Source: an uncultured Oscillospiraceae bacterium (GTDB lineage: Bacteria; Bacillota; Clostridia; Oscillospirales; Oscillospiraceae). Taken from it: a DNA stretch of 12,740 nt. The stretch is from contig CAAEKQ010000056.1 of NCBI GenBank assembly GCA_900756575.1, forward strand, positions 1 through 12,740, written 5' to 3'. The position numbers were made by a program, and so were the translations under genes. Positions 5,889 to 12,544 of the stretch are shown here, piece after piece. Positions within the stretch are counted from its first letter, which is position 1; every line of letters begins with the position of its first letter. The notes under the pieces were generated by a model. It was given only the letters and a program-made list of their open reading frames with translations. It searched no databases and was not told the origin of the DNA.

Positions 5889-8081
5889 CTACATCATTAA
5901 AACATCGTTTTTCAGTTTACACAAATCAATTACGCCAGCCATATATCCCAGGAAGTCGTCATATCGCAGCGTCCATTGGTATACGCCGTTCGCAATCTCC
6001 TTCAAATTCCAGTCTTTGATCCGCCACCGGCGCACGGAAACGGCCTTTTTCTGCAGCAGCTTCCAATCGCCCTTTCCGAACGAAATTGCTTTTGCCAGCG
6101 CTGGATCAACCACCGCAGGAACCGTATCGGAATCAATGACGTGGAATTTCTCGTCAATCGTTTGATACTCCATTGAAGCTTCATATTCTAGAAGTTTCTT
6201 AATTTCTGTCAAGCAACTGCTGTCCCGGATGATTTCATCATTCATCGCTTTTGTGCTCAGTTCCGGGGTGATTTTGACATTTTCCTGAAAATAATGTTCC
6301 AAAACTTCTATGGAGAATTTCAACTGAGGATTCTGCTTGAGCATAGAATTTTCTTGCAGTACGAAGCTCCAGATTTCTGCATCCGGATACTCCCCGTTTC
6401 GTCCTACTCGTCCTGCCGCTTGCAGCAAAGACAATAGAGAGGCCATTTCGCGGAATCCCGTTCGGAACGAAAAATCCACACCGGCTTCCACGCAGGATGT
6501 TGCCACAAGCGTCCAATCGGTATCGTCACGGTCGTTCAGTCGCTGCTTCACTCGTTCGATTACGGTTTCACGATCCTCCGGTGTCAGCGCCGTAGACAGA
6601 TGCTCAACCTGCTTCCTGCCGTACCGGTCCCGCAAATCTGACGCAATTACAGCCGCGCTTTGGATGGTATTTAGAATGACCAGCCGCGGTCCAGGGGAAA
6701 TATGGACCCACGTTACCAGTTCTTCTCTGCTTACCGTGTCACTCCGGTACCGAAATGCGATTCGGTTTTTCTCGTATTTCATCAGCCAATAATGCAAATC
6801 CGGCGCAATCAATTCGCGAACTCCTGTGTTCGGCATATCCACTTCCGACAGATGTTCCAGCTTCCAATAGCGCACCAACGAGCCGGATGCCAGAACCCAA
6901 TAGCAGTTCCATTCTTCCGCCAGCACATTCATCCAGCGCCATGCCAGCGGCAGCAGCTTCAAGGGCAATGCATTGTGGGCCTCATCCACAAAAATGACGC
7001 TGCCCGGCAGCTCGTGAAATCTGCGCAGGGTCGAAGGATGCCCAGAAGCCATGGTTTCAAAGAAAGCTACTGCTGTGGTTACGATGATCGGCGCACGCCA
7101 CAGCGATGTAAGATAACGCGTATCATCGTCCTCAAAATCGGCACGGAAATGCAGCTCGGCCACAACCTCATCCGGACGTTCTCCCGGCAGCAGCAGCGCT
7201 TTCCGATAGACGTCCACTGATTGCTGAATGATGCTGGTGTAAGGCAAAATAACAAAGACGTGCCGCGCCTTCCGCTTGATCGCCTGTTTCAAAAGATGAG
7301 CCATCACTGCAGTGGTCTTTCCAGAGCCAACCGGACTGTCACATGCAGAAAATGATTCGCTTATCTCCATATTGCGGCACGCCGTATACATTTCGCTTCG
7401 AAGCTGACTCCGCTCCCCTTCTCCGCCCAGCTGCGACACATACCGATCCAGCGCCGCAAGCCGTTCCTCTGCACGTAATTGCGGCATTTCCTCCGTCTCA
7501 GGTGCCTGTCCATATGCTGCGGCGGTATCCGTATGATCCGCATCTGCCAGACAGGAAAGCACCATCCGACCAAATACGCTGTGGTCACCCTCATATTTCT
7601 GCATTGGGGCCACGTTTTCTTGCGGGAACACGGAACGATGCCGGGCAAGCAGCATTGGTAACGCATCATCCACCAGCTTCCGGGTTGCCGGATGTTCATC
7701 CCGGAACATATTTTCTTGTCTCGATTCCTCCGCTTCCATATTGGGTAGGCCGCGATGATGAGCATACACCGCAAGGGCAGAAAAGGCGTTGATGTTCTTC
7801 AAAACCGCACCACCCGCATCTACGTGATTCACCGGCAGATGGCGCGCCTTCCCGGAATCATCATGCAGGGTATCCTGATTTTTATCTCCCAGCTTTCCTA
7901 AATCGTGCAGTTCAGCACTTTTCTGTACTGCGGAAACCAGGCTTTCCTGCCCCTCAGAGGCATATTGTCCTGCCTCGGTGGCATACTTCAAGGCTCGGCG
8001 GGATACCCCTTCCACATGGTCGTGGTATGTTTGCGGCGGATAACCGTCTTTTCCGCTGTGGGCAAAGTACTCACGGGTCAT
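5889..8081 (-). CDS. cas3: CRISPR-associated nuclease/helicase Cas3 (type I-C)
   Basis: A 730-residue fusion of HD nuclease and SF2 helicase that is recruited to a DNA-bound Cascade, nicks the displaced strand and degrades it while translocating. HD residues are visible: His8, His22, His59-Asp60 with Lys63 (LHDLGK), His86, and His108-His109 (YAHHRG). Helicase motifs follow in order: Walker A SPVGSGKT (249-256), DEAH box 366-369, motif III-like ASGS (398-401), motif V ATSCVEAGVDF (527-537) and motif VI QAAGRVGR (554-561). All catalytic motifs look intact, and the length suits type I-C Cas3. The start ATG overlaps the cas7c stop as ATGA, so the two are translationally coupled. In canonical I-C operons cas3 comes first; here it is last. 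Confidence 0.95.
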   Translation of the reverse strand: MTREYFAHSGKDGYPPQTYHDHVEGVSRRALKYATEAGQYASEGQESLVSAVQKSAELHDLGKLGDKNQDTLHDDSGKARHLPVNHVDAGGAVLKNINAFSALAVYAHHRGLPNMEAEESRQENMFRDEHPATRKLVDDALPMLLARHRSVFPQENVAPMQKYEGDHSVFGRMVLSCLADADHTDTAAAYGQAPETEEMPQLRAEERLAALDRYVSQLGGEGERSQLRSEMYTACRNMEISESFSACDSPVGSGKTTAVMAHLLKQAIKRKARHVFVILPYTSIIQQSVDVYRKALLLPGERPDEVVAELHFRADFEDDDTRYLTSLWRAPIIVTTAVAFFETMASGHPSTLRRFHELPGSVIFVDEAHNALPLKLLPLAWRWMNVLAEEWNCYWVLASGSLVRYWKLEHLSEVDMPNTGVRELIAPDLHYWLMKYEKNRIAFRYRSDTVSREELVTWVHISPGPRLVILNTIQSAAVIASDLRDRYGRKQVEHLSTALTPEDRETVIERVKQRLNDRDDTDWTLVATSCVEAGVDFSFRTGFREMASLLSLLQAAGRVGRNGEYPDAEIWSFVLQENSMLKQNPQLKFSIEVLEHYFQENVKITPELSTKAMNDEIIRDSSCLTEIKKLLEYEASMEYQTIDEKFHVIDSDTVPAVVDPALAKAISFGKGDWKLLQKKAVSVRRWRIKDWNLKEIANGVYQWTLRYDDFLGYMAGVIDLCKLKNDVLMM

Positions 8082-8947
8082 AAATTCACCAAATCAACGC
8101 AGCTTTCCACACGGGGCAGCAGATTCTCTGGCAGCATCTCCTTGTCCTCATAATCCGCCCAGGTGGTGGAGGGCTCGTCCTTGTCGCCGAGCTTTTTCGG
8201 AGTCAGGGCTTCCAGGAGCAAATACTCCGGGCAGCTTCCCAGCAGATTTTTGTGCTCCACATACCATGCGTGGCGGATGCGGACATCGGGCCGGACTGCG
8301 GAACGGTTCTGCTCATAGGCATGGGGAATCAGCAGCTTCAGGAGTTCAATATCCTCTGCGGTGCAGCCGGTTTTATGCGCATAGTTGGGATTCACGAAGA
8401 ACGGCATGCAGTATACGCCATGCTCTACAATGCGGTAAGCCAGCGGGGCCATACCGGCGTTCTTTCCCTCCTGGACACCGGCTTTGTTGGTATTGGTCTG
8501 CCGTACAATCTCAATCGGTGCCAGAGAAACGCCCATGCCAAACTGCACGACACCCGTTTTAATGAACCCCTTGTCTCCGCCGTCCTCCAGGAACGTGTTG
8601 CCAAAGACCCGGGCATCCCAATATTTCTGCACAAACTCGCTATTGAGGAAATCCGCCGGTGTTTTCCCCATTTCCGCTATGATTTTCTTTCTATCTCGAC
8701 CACGGTGCTCCAGAATGAAGTAGTGATCCGGATTGCCGCTGAACTGCTCCGGCAGTGCGCGGAAGAACGGCGCGTCATGGTCGTCCAGCAAGTCACGGAG
8801 TTTACGCTTAAAGGAGACCGGCGAAATTTCGCCAAGACCGTTGGGGCGCTGGCGGGGATCGCTTTCCCGATCCGGATCGCCATTGGGATTCGAATTTACA
8901 ACTTCAATAATCAACAGGCCGGTAGCACGTTTCAGTTCACTGCTCAT
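8078..8947 (-). CDS. cas7c: Type I-C Cascade backbone subunit Cas7 (Csd2)
   Basis: A 289-residue RAMP-type protein that polymerises along the crRNA spacer to form the Cascade backbone. The N-terminal first strand with VVNSNPNGDPD (16-26) is the Cas7/Csd2 hallmark. SFKRKLRDLL and WDARVFGNTF are the other expected blocks, and FGMGVSLAPIEIVRQTNTNK matches the Csd2 central region. The ATG at 8947 has GAGGAGG upstream and overlaps the cas8c stop by 11 nt; its own stop forms ATGA with the cas3 start. Length and motifs are normal for subtype I-C. The tight overlaps suggest strong selection on stoichiometry within one operon. Confidence 0.95.
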   Translation of the reverse strand: MSSELKRATGLLIIEVVNSNPNGDPDRESDPRQRPNGLGEISPVSFKRKLRDLLDDHDAPFFRALPEQFSGNPDHYFILEHRGRDRKKIIAEMGKTPADFLNSEFVQKYWDARVFGNTFLEDGGDKGFIKTGVVQFGMGVSLAPIEIVRQTNTNKAGVQEGKNAGMAPLAYRIVEHGVYCMPFFVNPNYAHKTGCTAEDIELLKLLIPHAYEQNRSAVRPDVRIRHAWYVEHKNLLGSCPEYLLLEALTPKKLGDKDEPSTTWADYEDKEMLPENLLPRVESCVDLVNL

Positions 8948-9365
8948 TTACGGTATCCTCCTCAGTTTTTGTCTCGTTTTTTTCACTTTTCGGAAACGCA
9001 GCAAGGTAGCCGATAAACATCTGCGCTTTTTCTTCCTCATTTAATCGGGTCTGCATCGTCCAGTTTTGCTTGATTTTTCCCGTAATATCTTCGCAGAGAC
9101 GATACAGCCATCCCGCTCGCCAGCTTTCCTTTCCCTCGATCTGAATGCCCTGCAGGCGATAGCTTTTGGCCCACTGATAATAGGGTGCAATTCGCTGGCT
9201 CAGCACGTTCAGGGTTCGAACCGGCGCTTCCACCGCAGCCAGGAACAGACCGCCTCCGGCCAATTGCGGCGGAATTTCGCCCTTCCGCACTACTTTGCAA
9301 TAGAGGACGTGCAGTTCATCGGCTGCCTTGAGCAGCTGCCCATAGAGATATGGTAGGTTGTCCAT
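8937..9365 (-). CDS. cas11c: Cas11c small subunit from internal start within cas8c
   Basis: Met540 of Cas8c (ATG at 9365-9363) is preceded by AGAAAGGA (9380-9373) with a 7-nt spacer, as good as a normal gene start in this window. Translation from it would give a 142-residue, mostly helical protein (MDNLPYLYGQLLKAADELHV onward) ending at the cas8c stop. In well-studied I-C systems the small subunit Cas11 is made exactly this way from the 3' part of cas8c and is needed for a stable Cascade. The site and its spacing are seen directly; production of the protein is inferred. Confidence 0.75.
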   Translation of the reverse strand: MDNLPYLYGQLLKAADELHVLYCKVVRKGEIPPQLAGGGLFLAAVEAPVRTLNVLSQRIAPYYQWAKSYRLQGIQIEGKESWRAGWLYRLCEDITGKIKQNWTMQTRLNEEEKAQMFIGYLAAFPKSEKNETKTEEDTVNEQ

Positions 9366-10982
9366 ATAATCATCCTTTCTGATGCCATTCCGATAAAGGA
9401 AAAGTCCCAGCAGCGCCAACATGTTTTTCGCATCATTCCATCTTGGATGATACCAATCCTTTGTCGCACTCAAATTCCCCAGATAAGCACTTAGCATGAC
9501 AGCATTTTCCGCCAGCAGGTGGAAATCCGAACACACTGACATGGCAGGCTCCATCAGCAGCTCCATGCCGTGGTACCGGGGAATCGGCTTAAACCGATCG
9601 GTTGCAAGCTCTCCGCTTTGCTTCCAGGGGCGATTGAGCGTGTCTGCAATGTCCAACGGATATGGTACTTCCGGCGCGCCGAACGGGAACTTTGGCAGGT
9701 TGGTGCAGCCCAGGGTCCATGCCTCGCTGGCTTGCTCCAGTTCATCGGGATCTGTTTGGCGGGTGTAGACCACTTTGGTGCGTGCCTTGTCGATTTTGTG
9801 GAGAACGAAAATCTGGATTCCCTCGGCATGGCTGTCTGTCCCGGGCTTTCTTGTTTTCCGGAGCTGCTGGGTAAACTGCTCTGCCTTCGTTGTAAATTGG
9901 ATGGTTTCATTCCTCAGCCGCTTGAACGGCGAGATATAAGAAATGTTGTAATCCGGCGCTGCCATCGGATATACGAATAAGATCTCATTTTGATCGGATT
10001 TCGTCCAGGTCTTGTCCTCCCGATCCCGATCACCGATCCATGCCAGCGCCGCTTGTAGCTTTCCGCGTACATCCGGCGAAATAGGATAGCTGGCACTGTC
10101 AATTCGGCCGTATCGGGTCTGGCACCGCTGCTCCTTAAACATCGTGCGAATGGTCGCATCGAATCCGCCTGCCAGTTTTACGCTGGGCATAGGTGTCTCA
10201 TCAGCCATGAACGGAATGCCAAACGCGTCGATCGTATCCGTTTGACCGGATGGCTGCTGTGCGGCTTCCGCATTCAATAAGCATTGATTCATCCCGGTGA
10301 CAAACTTCTCACTGATTGCCGGTATGCCGGACTCAATCAGACTTGTGGATTCCAGCGCAATAGAAAGGCTGCCGAAGTCATCCTCTGCATCTTCCGCTGG
10401 CTTTCCCAGATAAAACAGCAGCGTCAAAGCTGCCTGGACATTTTCGCGCCGCTCCAACATTCTCCATATGGCATTCTCCAGCTCTGTATGAAATACATTC
10501 GGATTCTTATATTCCTCAACTTCTGCAAGCAGTGCCTGAAGCGGCGCATACCCCGGTGCAATCTTGCGGAGCTGTGCCGGAGTATTGTCCAGGGAAACCT
10601 TATATTTTCCCTGGAACTTCTTGCTCCAGTTGTTCTCCGTGCACCAGCTCTTCACTTCTTGAAGCATTGCAGCATTCAGCGTTTCCGGATGGCTCATAAT
10701 TCCGGCAATGCTTTTCTTGATCGTATCGTCTGTAATTCGATACAGCGAGGCTAGATTCATGCATGGAAAGCTGCCCTGATTGGAGCCATATTTCCGCAGA
10801 ATGGTGCCGTATTTGGTGTCGAGTATCGAAATCTTCGACACTTTTCCATCCGAGAGCATGATGCAAATACACGGTGCATTCGCACGGATATTGGGGATCG
10901 GCTTGTATTTCTGATGCCATTGATAGGTCTCGATGTTCGCCCCGGTCAGTGCCTCGGATAGGGTATACAGCTCATTAATCAT
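8937..10982 (-). CDS. cas8c: Type I-C Cascade large subunit Cas8c (Csd1)
   Basis: A 681-residue large subunit that in I-C Cascade recognises the PAM and holds the complex on target DNA. The family call rests on gene order between cas5 and cas7, on length, and on Csd1-like blocks such as SLDNTPAQLRKIAPGYAPL, FNLASLYR-like MNLASLYRITDD near residue 75, and the helical C-terminus. I chose ATG 10982 over TTG 10988 because AAGGAG lies 9 nt before the ATG but only 3 nt before the TTG; this also gives the classic ATGA overlap with the cas5c stop. The C-terminal 142 residues can also be made as a separate small subunit (see the Cas11c entry). Sequence conservation of Cas8 is low, so PAM specificity cannot be guessed. 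Confidence 0.93.
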   Translation of the reverse strand: MINELYTLSEALTGANIETYQWHQKYKPIPNIRANAPCICIMLSDGKVSKISILDTKYGTILRKYGSNQGSFPCMNLASLYRITDDTIKKSIAGIMSHPETLNAAMLQEVKSWCTENNWSKKFQGKYKVSLDNTPAQLRKIAPGYAPLQALLAEVEEYKNPNVFHTELENAIWRMLERRENVQAALTLLFYLGKPAEDAEDDFGSLSIALESTSLIESGIPAISEKFVTGMNQCLLNAEAAQQPSGQTDTIDAFGIPFMADETPMPSVKLAGGFDATIRTMFKEQRCQTRYGRIDSASYPISPDVRGKLQAALAWIGDRDREDKTWTKSDQNEILFVYPMAAPDYNISYISPFKRLRNETIQFTTKAEQFTQQLRKTRKPGTDSHAEGIQIFVLHKIDKARTKVVYTRQTDPDELEQASEAWTLGCTNLPKFPFGAPEVPYPLDIADTLNRPWKQSGELATDRFKPIPRYHGMELLMEPAMSVCSDFHLLAENAVMLSAYLGNLSATKDWYHPRWNDAKNMLALLGLFLYRNGIRKDDYMDNLPYLYGQLLKAADELHVLYCKVVRKGEIPPQLAGGGLFLAAVEAPVRTLNVLSQRIAPYYQWAKSYRLQGIQIEGKESWRAGWLYRLCEDITGKIKQNWTMQTRLNEEEKAQMFIGYLAAFPKSEKNETKTEEDTVNEQ

Positions 10983-11647
10983 CGGCAATCACTCCTTACC
11001 GGATACTCCAGTACCCCCTGATGGATGCACAAATCCGTATCGTACACCGCTTCATAGTTGGAACGATACCCCTGCTGAAATACACCCCGCAGCATGGACG
11101 GAATGTGAATGTCCGGGAGGTCTGCGCAAACCTGCGTTGTATTCCGAAATGGCCCAAAATAGGACGGCGTGAACTCGCTCCAGCCCAGAGACAGCGTTGC
11201 ATAGGATTGACCGCGCGTTAATCGGCGGTAAAATATTTCCTGATATGCATGACCCGGCGAGGTAGTTCTATGGTCCCATTGCTGCGCCTTTTGGGGGAAC
11301 TTCGCTTTATCCGGATTGGGAATTACGTCGGCATAGAGCCGATAGCATACATCGTTCAGTACCGTTGCATAAAGCTGATAGTTGTTGCCCTTTTTGATGG
11401 AATCGCTCTTGCGCAGGGGCCCGCCATAGTTGGTGACATAGGAATGGTATTGCGGGACAGTGCAAAGCTCCACCTTCCACGGAATAATCAAAACCGCAGG
11501 CCCCCAGAGGATGCTCTCAAAAAGGCCCCGAACCGCGGAATAGGTCGGTGCCGGGTAGCTACAAGGTGAGTCGCCGCTGTCCGGTCTGGTCCACATCGCC
11601 GTGTTCCCGGCTATCTCCATTTCAACGGGGTATGTTTTATGTACCAT
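10979..11647 (-). CDS. cas5c: Type I-C Cas5 (pre-crRNA processing endonuclease)
   Basis: A 222-residue RAMP protein. In subtype I-C, which lacks Cas6, Cas5 cuts pre-crRNA and caps the 5' handle. Family blocks seen are the N-terminal YPAPTYSAVRGLFESILWGP (31-50), the glycine-containing RRLTRGQSY (141-149) followed by LSLGWSEF, and the C-terminal EYPV near the stop. The ATG at 11647 has AAAGGAG 9 nt upstream. It is the first gene of the cas operon and overlaps cas8c by ATGA. One point is odd: where many Cas5c proteins have a catalytic Lys-His pair shortly before the RRxxxGQ motif, this protein reads SPGHAYQEIFYRR, with His133 and Tyr135 but no Lys-His pair. Processing may use a shifted residue set. 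Confidence 0.92.
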   Translation of the reverse strand: MVHKTYPVEMEIAGNTAMWTRPDSGDSPCSYPAPTYSAVRGLFESILWGPAVLIIPWKVELCTVPQYHSYVTNYGGPLRKSDSIKKGNNYQLYATVLNDVCYRLYADVIPNPDKAKFPQKAQQWDHRTTSPGHAYQEIFYRRLTRGQSYATLSLGWSEFTPSYFGPFRNTTQVCADLPDIHIPSMLRGVFQQGYRSNYEAVYDTDLCIHQGVLEYPVRSDCR

Positions 11648-11700
11648 TGCTTCACGCTCCTTTGCTGCGTGTTGGATGTTTTGATTTCTGATTTAATTGG

Positions 11701-11729
11701 ATCATAGCATGGTTTCCATGTGTTGTCAA
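11701..11729 (-). promoter_or_regulatory. cas operon promoter with palindromic operator in the spacer
   Basis: On the minus strand a perfect -35 TTGACA (complement of 11724-11729) and a -10 TATGAT (11701-11706, 5 of 6 consensus bases) are exactly 17 nt apart. The spacer holds the perfect inverted repeat CATGG-AAA-CCATG (11708-11720), a plausible repressor site that would block RNA polymerase. It gives a leader of roughly 45-50 nt before the cas5c ribosome binding site and start. No obvious repressor gene is in the window, so the regulator would be encoded elsewhere on the element or by the host. Confidence 0.78.
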
Positions 11730-11818
11730 TTAGGCGCAGATTCAGTGTGTAATATTCCGGACACTTCTTTGAACCTCCTCTGACAATTATCTTCTCGGTC
11801 ATTAGTGCCCTTCACTAA

Positions 11819-11860
11819 GGGTCCCGCTGGAGCAGCAACCTTGCCACTCCGGCGGGACCC
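11819..11860 (-). terminator. mobC-downstream hairpin without T-tract (decayed terminator)
   Basis: The hairpin built from GTCCCGC (11821-11827) and GCGGGAC (11852-11858), extended by flanking GG/CC pairs, matches the left-hand terminator at 5166-5203. Here the minus-strand sequence after the stem is CCTTAGTGAAGGG instead of TTTTT. It should therefore terminate poorly and allow read-through from mobC towards the cas promoter. Confidence 0.6.
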
Positions 11861-11938
11861 TCTTTATACCATCTTCCGGCTGATCTCCTCCACGATCCCC
11901 CGGAACTCCGCTACCGCTTCATCATACTTCTCCGCATC
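11821..11938. repeat. Right copy of 118-bp direct repeat (3' end of intact mobC plus hairpin)
   Basis: Same orientation and length as the copy at 5166-5283, 7 mismatches by eye. Here the repeat is part of a complete mobC gene, so this is the parental context and the left copy is the truncated one. Confidence 0.93.
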
Positions 11939-12175
11939 AATACACCCCAGCGCATGGGCCTTCCGCGCAATCTGGTTGAGGTGATTGCCGCAATAGTAGA
12001 GCTGCCGCATCATCGGGTAGAAGTCCGGTGGCGGCAATTCTTTGGGCTGAATCCCGTCGATAAGCTTCCGCAGATAGACCTCCCGGCTCAGTCCGCTTTT
12101 CTGGACGGCGGTATTGAGGCGGTCTAGCTCCGTATCCGTCAGACGGAGAAAAATTCGGTTGTTTCTTGTTCGCAT
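11864..12175 (-). CDS. mobC: MobC-like relaxosome accessory protein
   Basis: A 103-residue basic protein. The N-terminus (RNNRIFLRLTDTELDRLNTA) is a ribbon-helix-helix DNA-binding fold with the strand-then-helix pattern typical of relaxosome proteins. The central block MMRQLYYCGNHLNQIARKAH is the MobC/NikA-like signature, and the C-terminus is helical (EKYDEAVAEFRGIVEEISRK). Such proteins bind oriT next to a relaxase and help open the DNA for nicking in integrative conjugative or mobilisable elements of the Tn1549 type. ATG at 12175 has GGAGG 5 nt upstream. No relaxase gene is next to it: downstream comes the decayed terminator and the cas operon. The cas cassette may therefore separate mobC from its usual partner, or the relaxase may lie elsewhere on the element. 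Confidence 0.87.
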   Translation of the reverse strand: MRTRNNRIFLRLTDTELDRLNTAVQKSGLSREVYLRKLIDGIQPKELPPPDFYPMMRQLYYCGNHLNQIARKAHALGCIDAEKYDEAVAEFRGIVEEISRKMV

Positions 12176-12198
12176 TATGACCTCCGATCTATGGAGTT

Positions 12199-12242
12199 AC
12201 AGGGGCCCAACCCTGTCAGGCTGCCTTTGGGCGTCCAAAGGC
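12199..12242. other. Two hairpins upstream of mobC, candidate oriT segment
   Basis: GCCTTTGG-GCGT-CCAAAGGC (12223-12242) is a perfect 8-bp stem with a 4-base loop. ACAGGG-GCCCAA-CCCTGT (12199-12216) is a 6-bp stem with a 6-base loop. The two lie 6 nt apart and about 24-67 bp upstream of the mobC start. Transfer origins of mobilisable elements often sit just upstream of mobC and contain such inverted repeats next to the nick site. No nick consensus that I can be sure of is visible, so the oriT call is inferred from structure and position. They could instead be mobC regulatory hairpins. Confidence 0.45.
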
Positions 12243-12286
12243 GATGCTTGCTATAAGGCAACACCACACAATTACGCCTGCGACCT

Positions 12287-12433
12287 TCAGCTGATCTTTT
12301 GCACCGGAACGCACCGCTCCAGCAGCCGGTCATAGATCTGTTCATGGGCCAAATCGGACGGATGCTTGAGTTCCTCCAGCGTCAAATTGGTGGTCACGAT
12401 CATGGGCTTTCGGCTTTGGTAGCGGGAATTCAA
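12287..12433 (-). pseudogene. DnaC/IstB-like ATPase, C-terminal fragment
   Basis: The frame LNSRYQSRKPMIVTTNLTLE followed by ELKHPSDLAHEQIYDRLLERCVPVQ is the conserved C-terminal part of DnaC-like replication ATPases (sensor I TTNL and the arginine-finger region IYDRLLERC). Walker A and B, which would lie upstream, are missing. The sequence breaks near 12425-12433, where the opposite-strand integrase fragment begins. The usual basic tail after PVQ is also replaced by KIS-stop, so the gene seems cut at both ends. Another frame across 12218-12315 reads a hydrophobic tail (KVAGVIVWCCLIASIAFGRP), possibly the end of yet another gene. DnaC-like genes are common in Firmicute conjugative elements. 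It is not expected to be functional. Confidence 0.75.
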
Positions 12434-12544
12434 AGCATTGTGGGCCATGCGGATATCGACATGACCCAGCATTATCTCCATGTGCAGGAATCTGTCCGGC
12501 AGTTCGCTACGCAGAAATTCAGCGAGACGTTTTCGGTCAAATAG
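12425..12544 (+). pseudogene. Tyrosine recombinase (phage-type integrase), C-terminal fragment
   Basis: The plus-strand frame IVGHADIDMTQHYLHVQESV continues RQFATQKFSETFSVK-stop. This is the last block of a tyrosine integrase, with the catalytic His of the GH motif and the nucleophilic Tyr in HYLHV. The catalytic Arg and the N-terminal and core-binding domains are absent: the frame upstream of about 12425 runs through the antisense strand of the dnaC fragment. Only about 40 codons remain, so it is inactive. It marks either the edge of an older integrated element or a deletion joint inside one. Confidence 0.8.

Noticed and set aside
11611..11802. 63-codon minus-strand frame overlapping the cas5c start
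   Set aside because: It runs straight through the cas promoter and leader, has only a weak upstream GAAGGG, and its protein shows no family signature. The strong ribosome binding site nearby serves a different frame.
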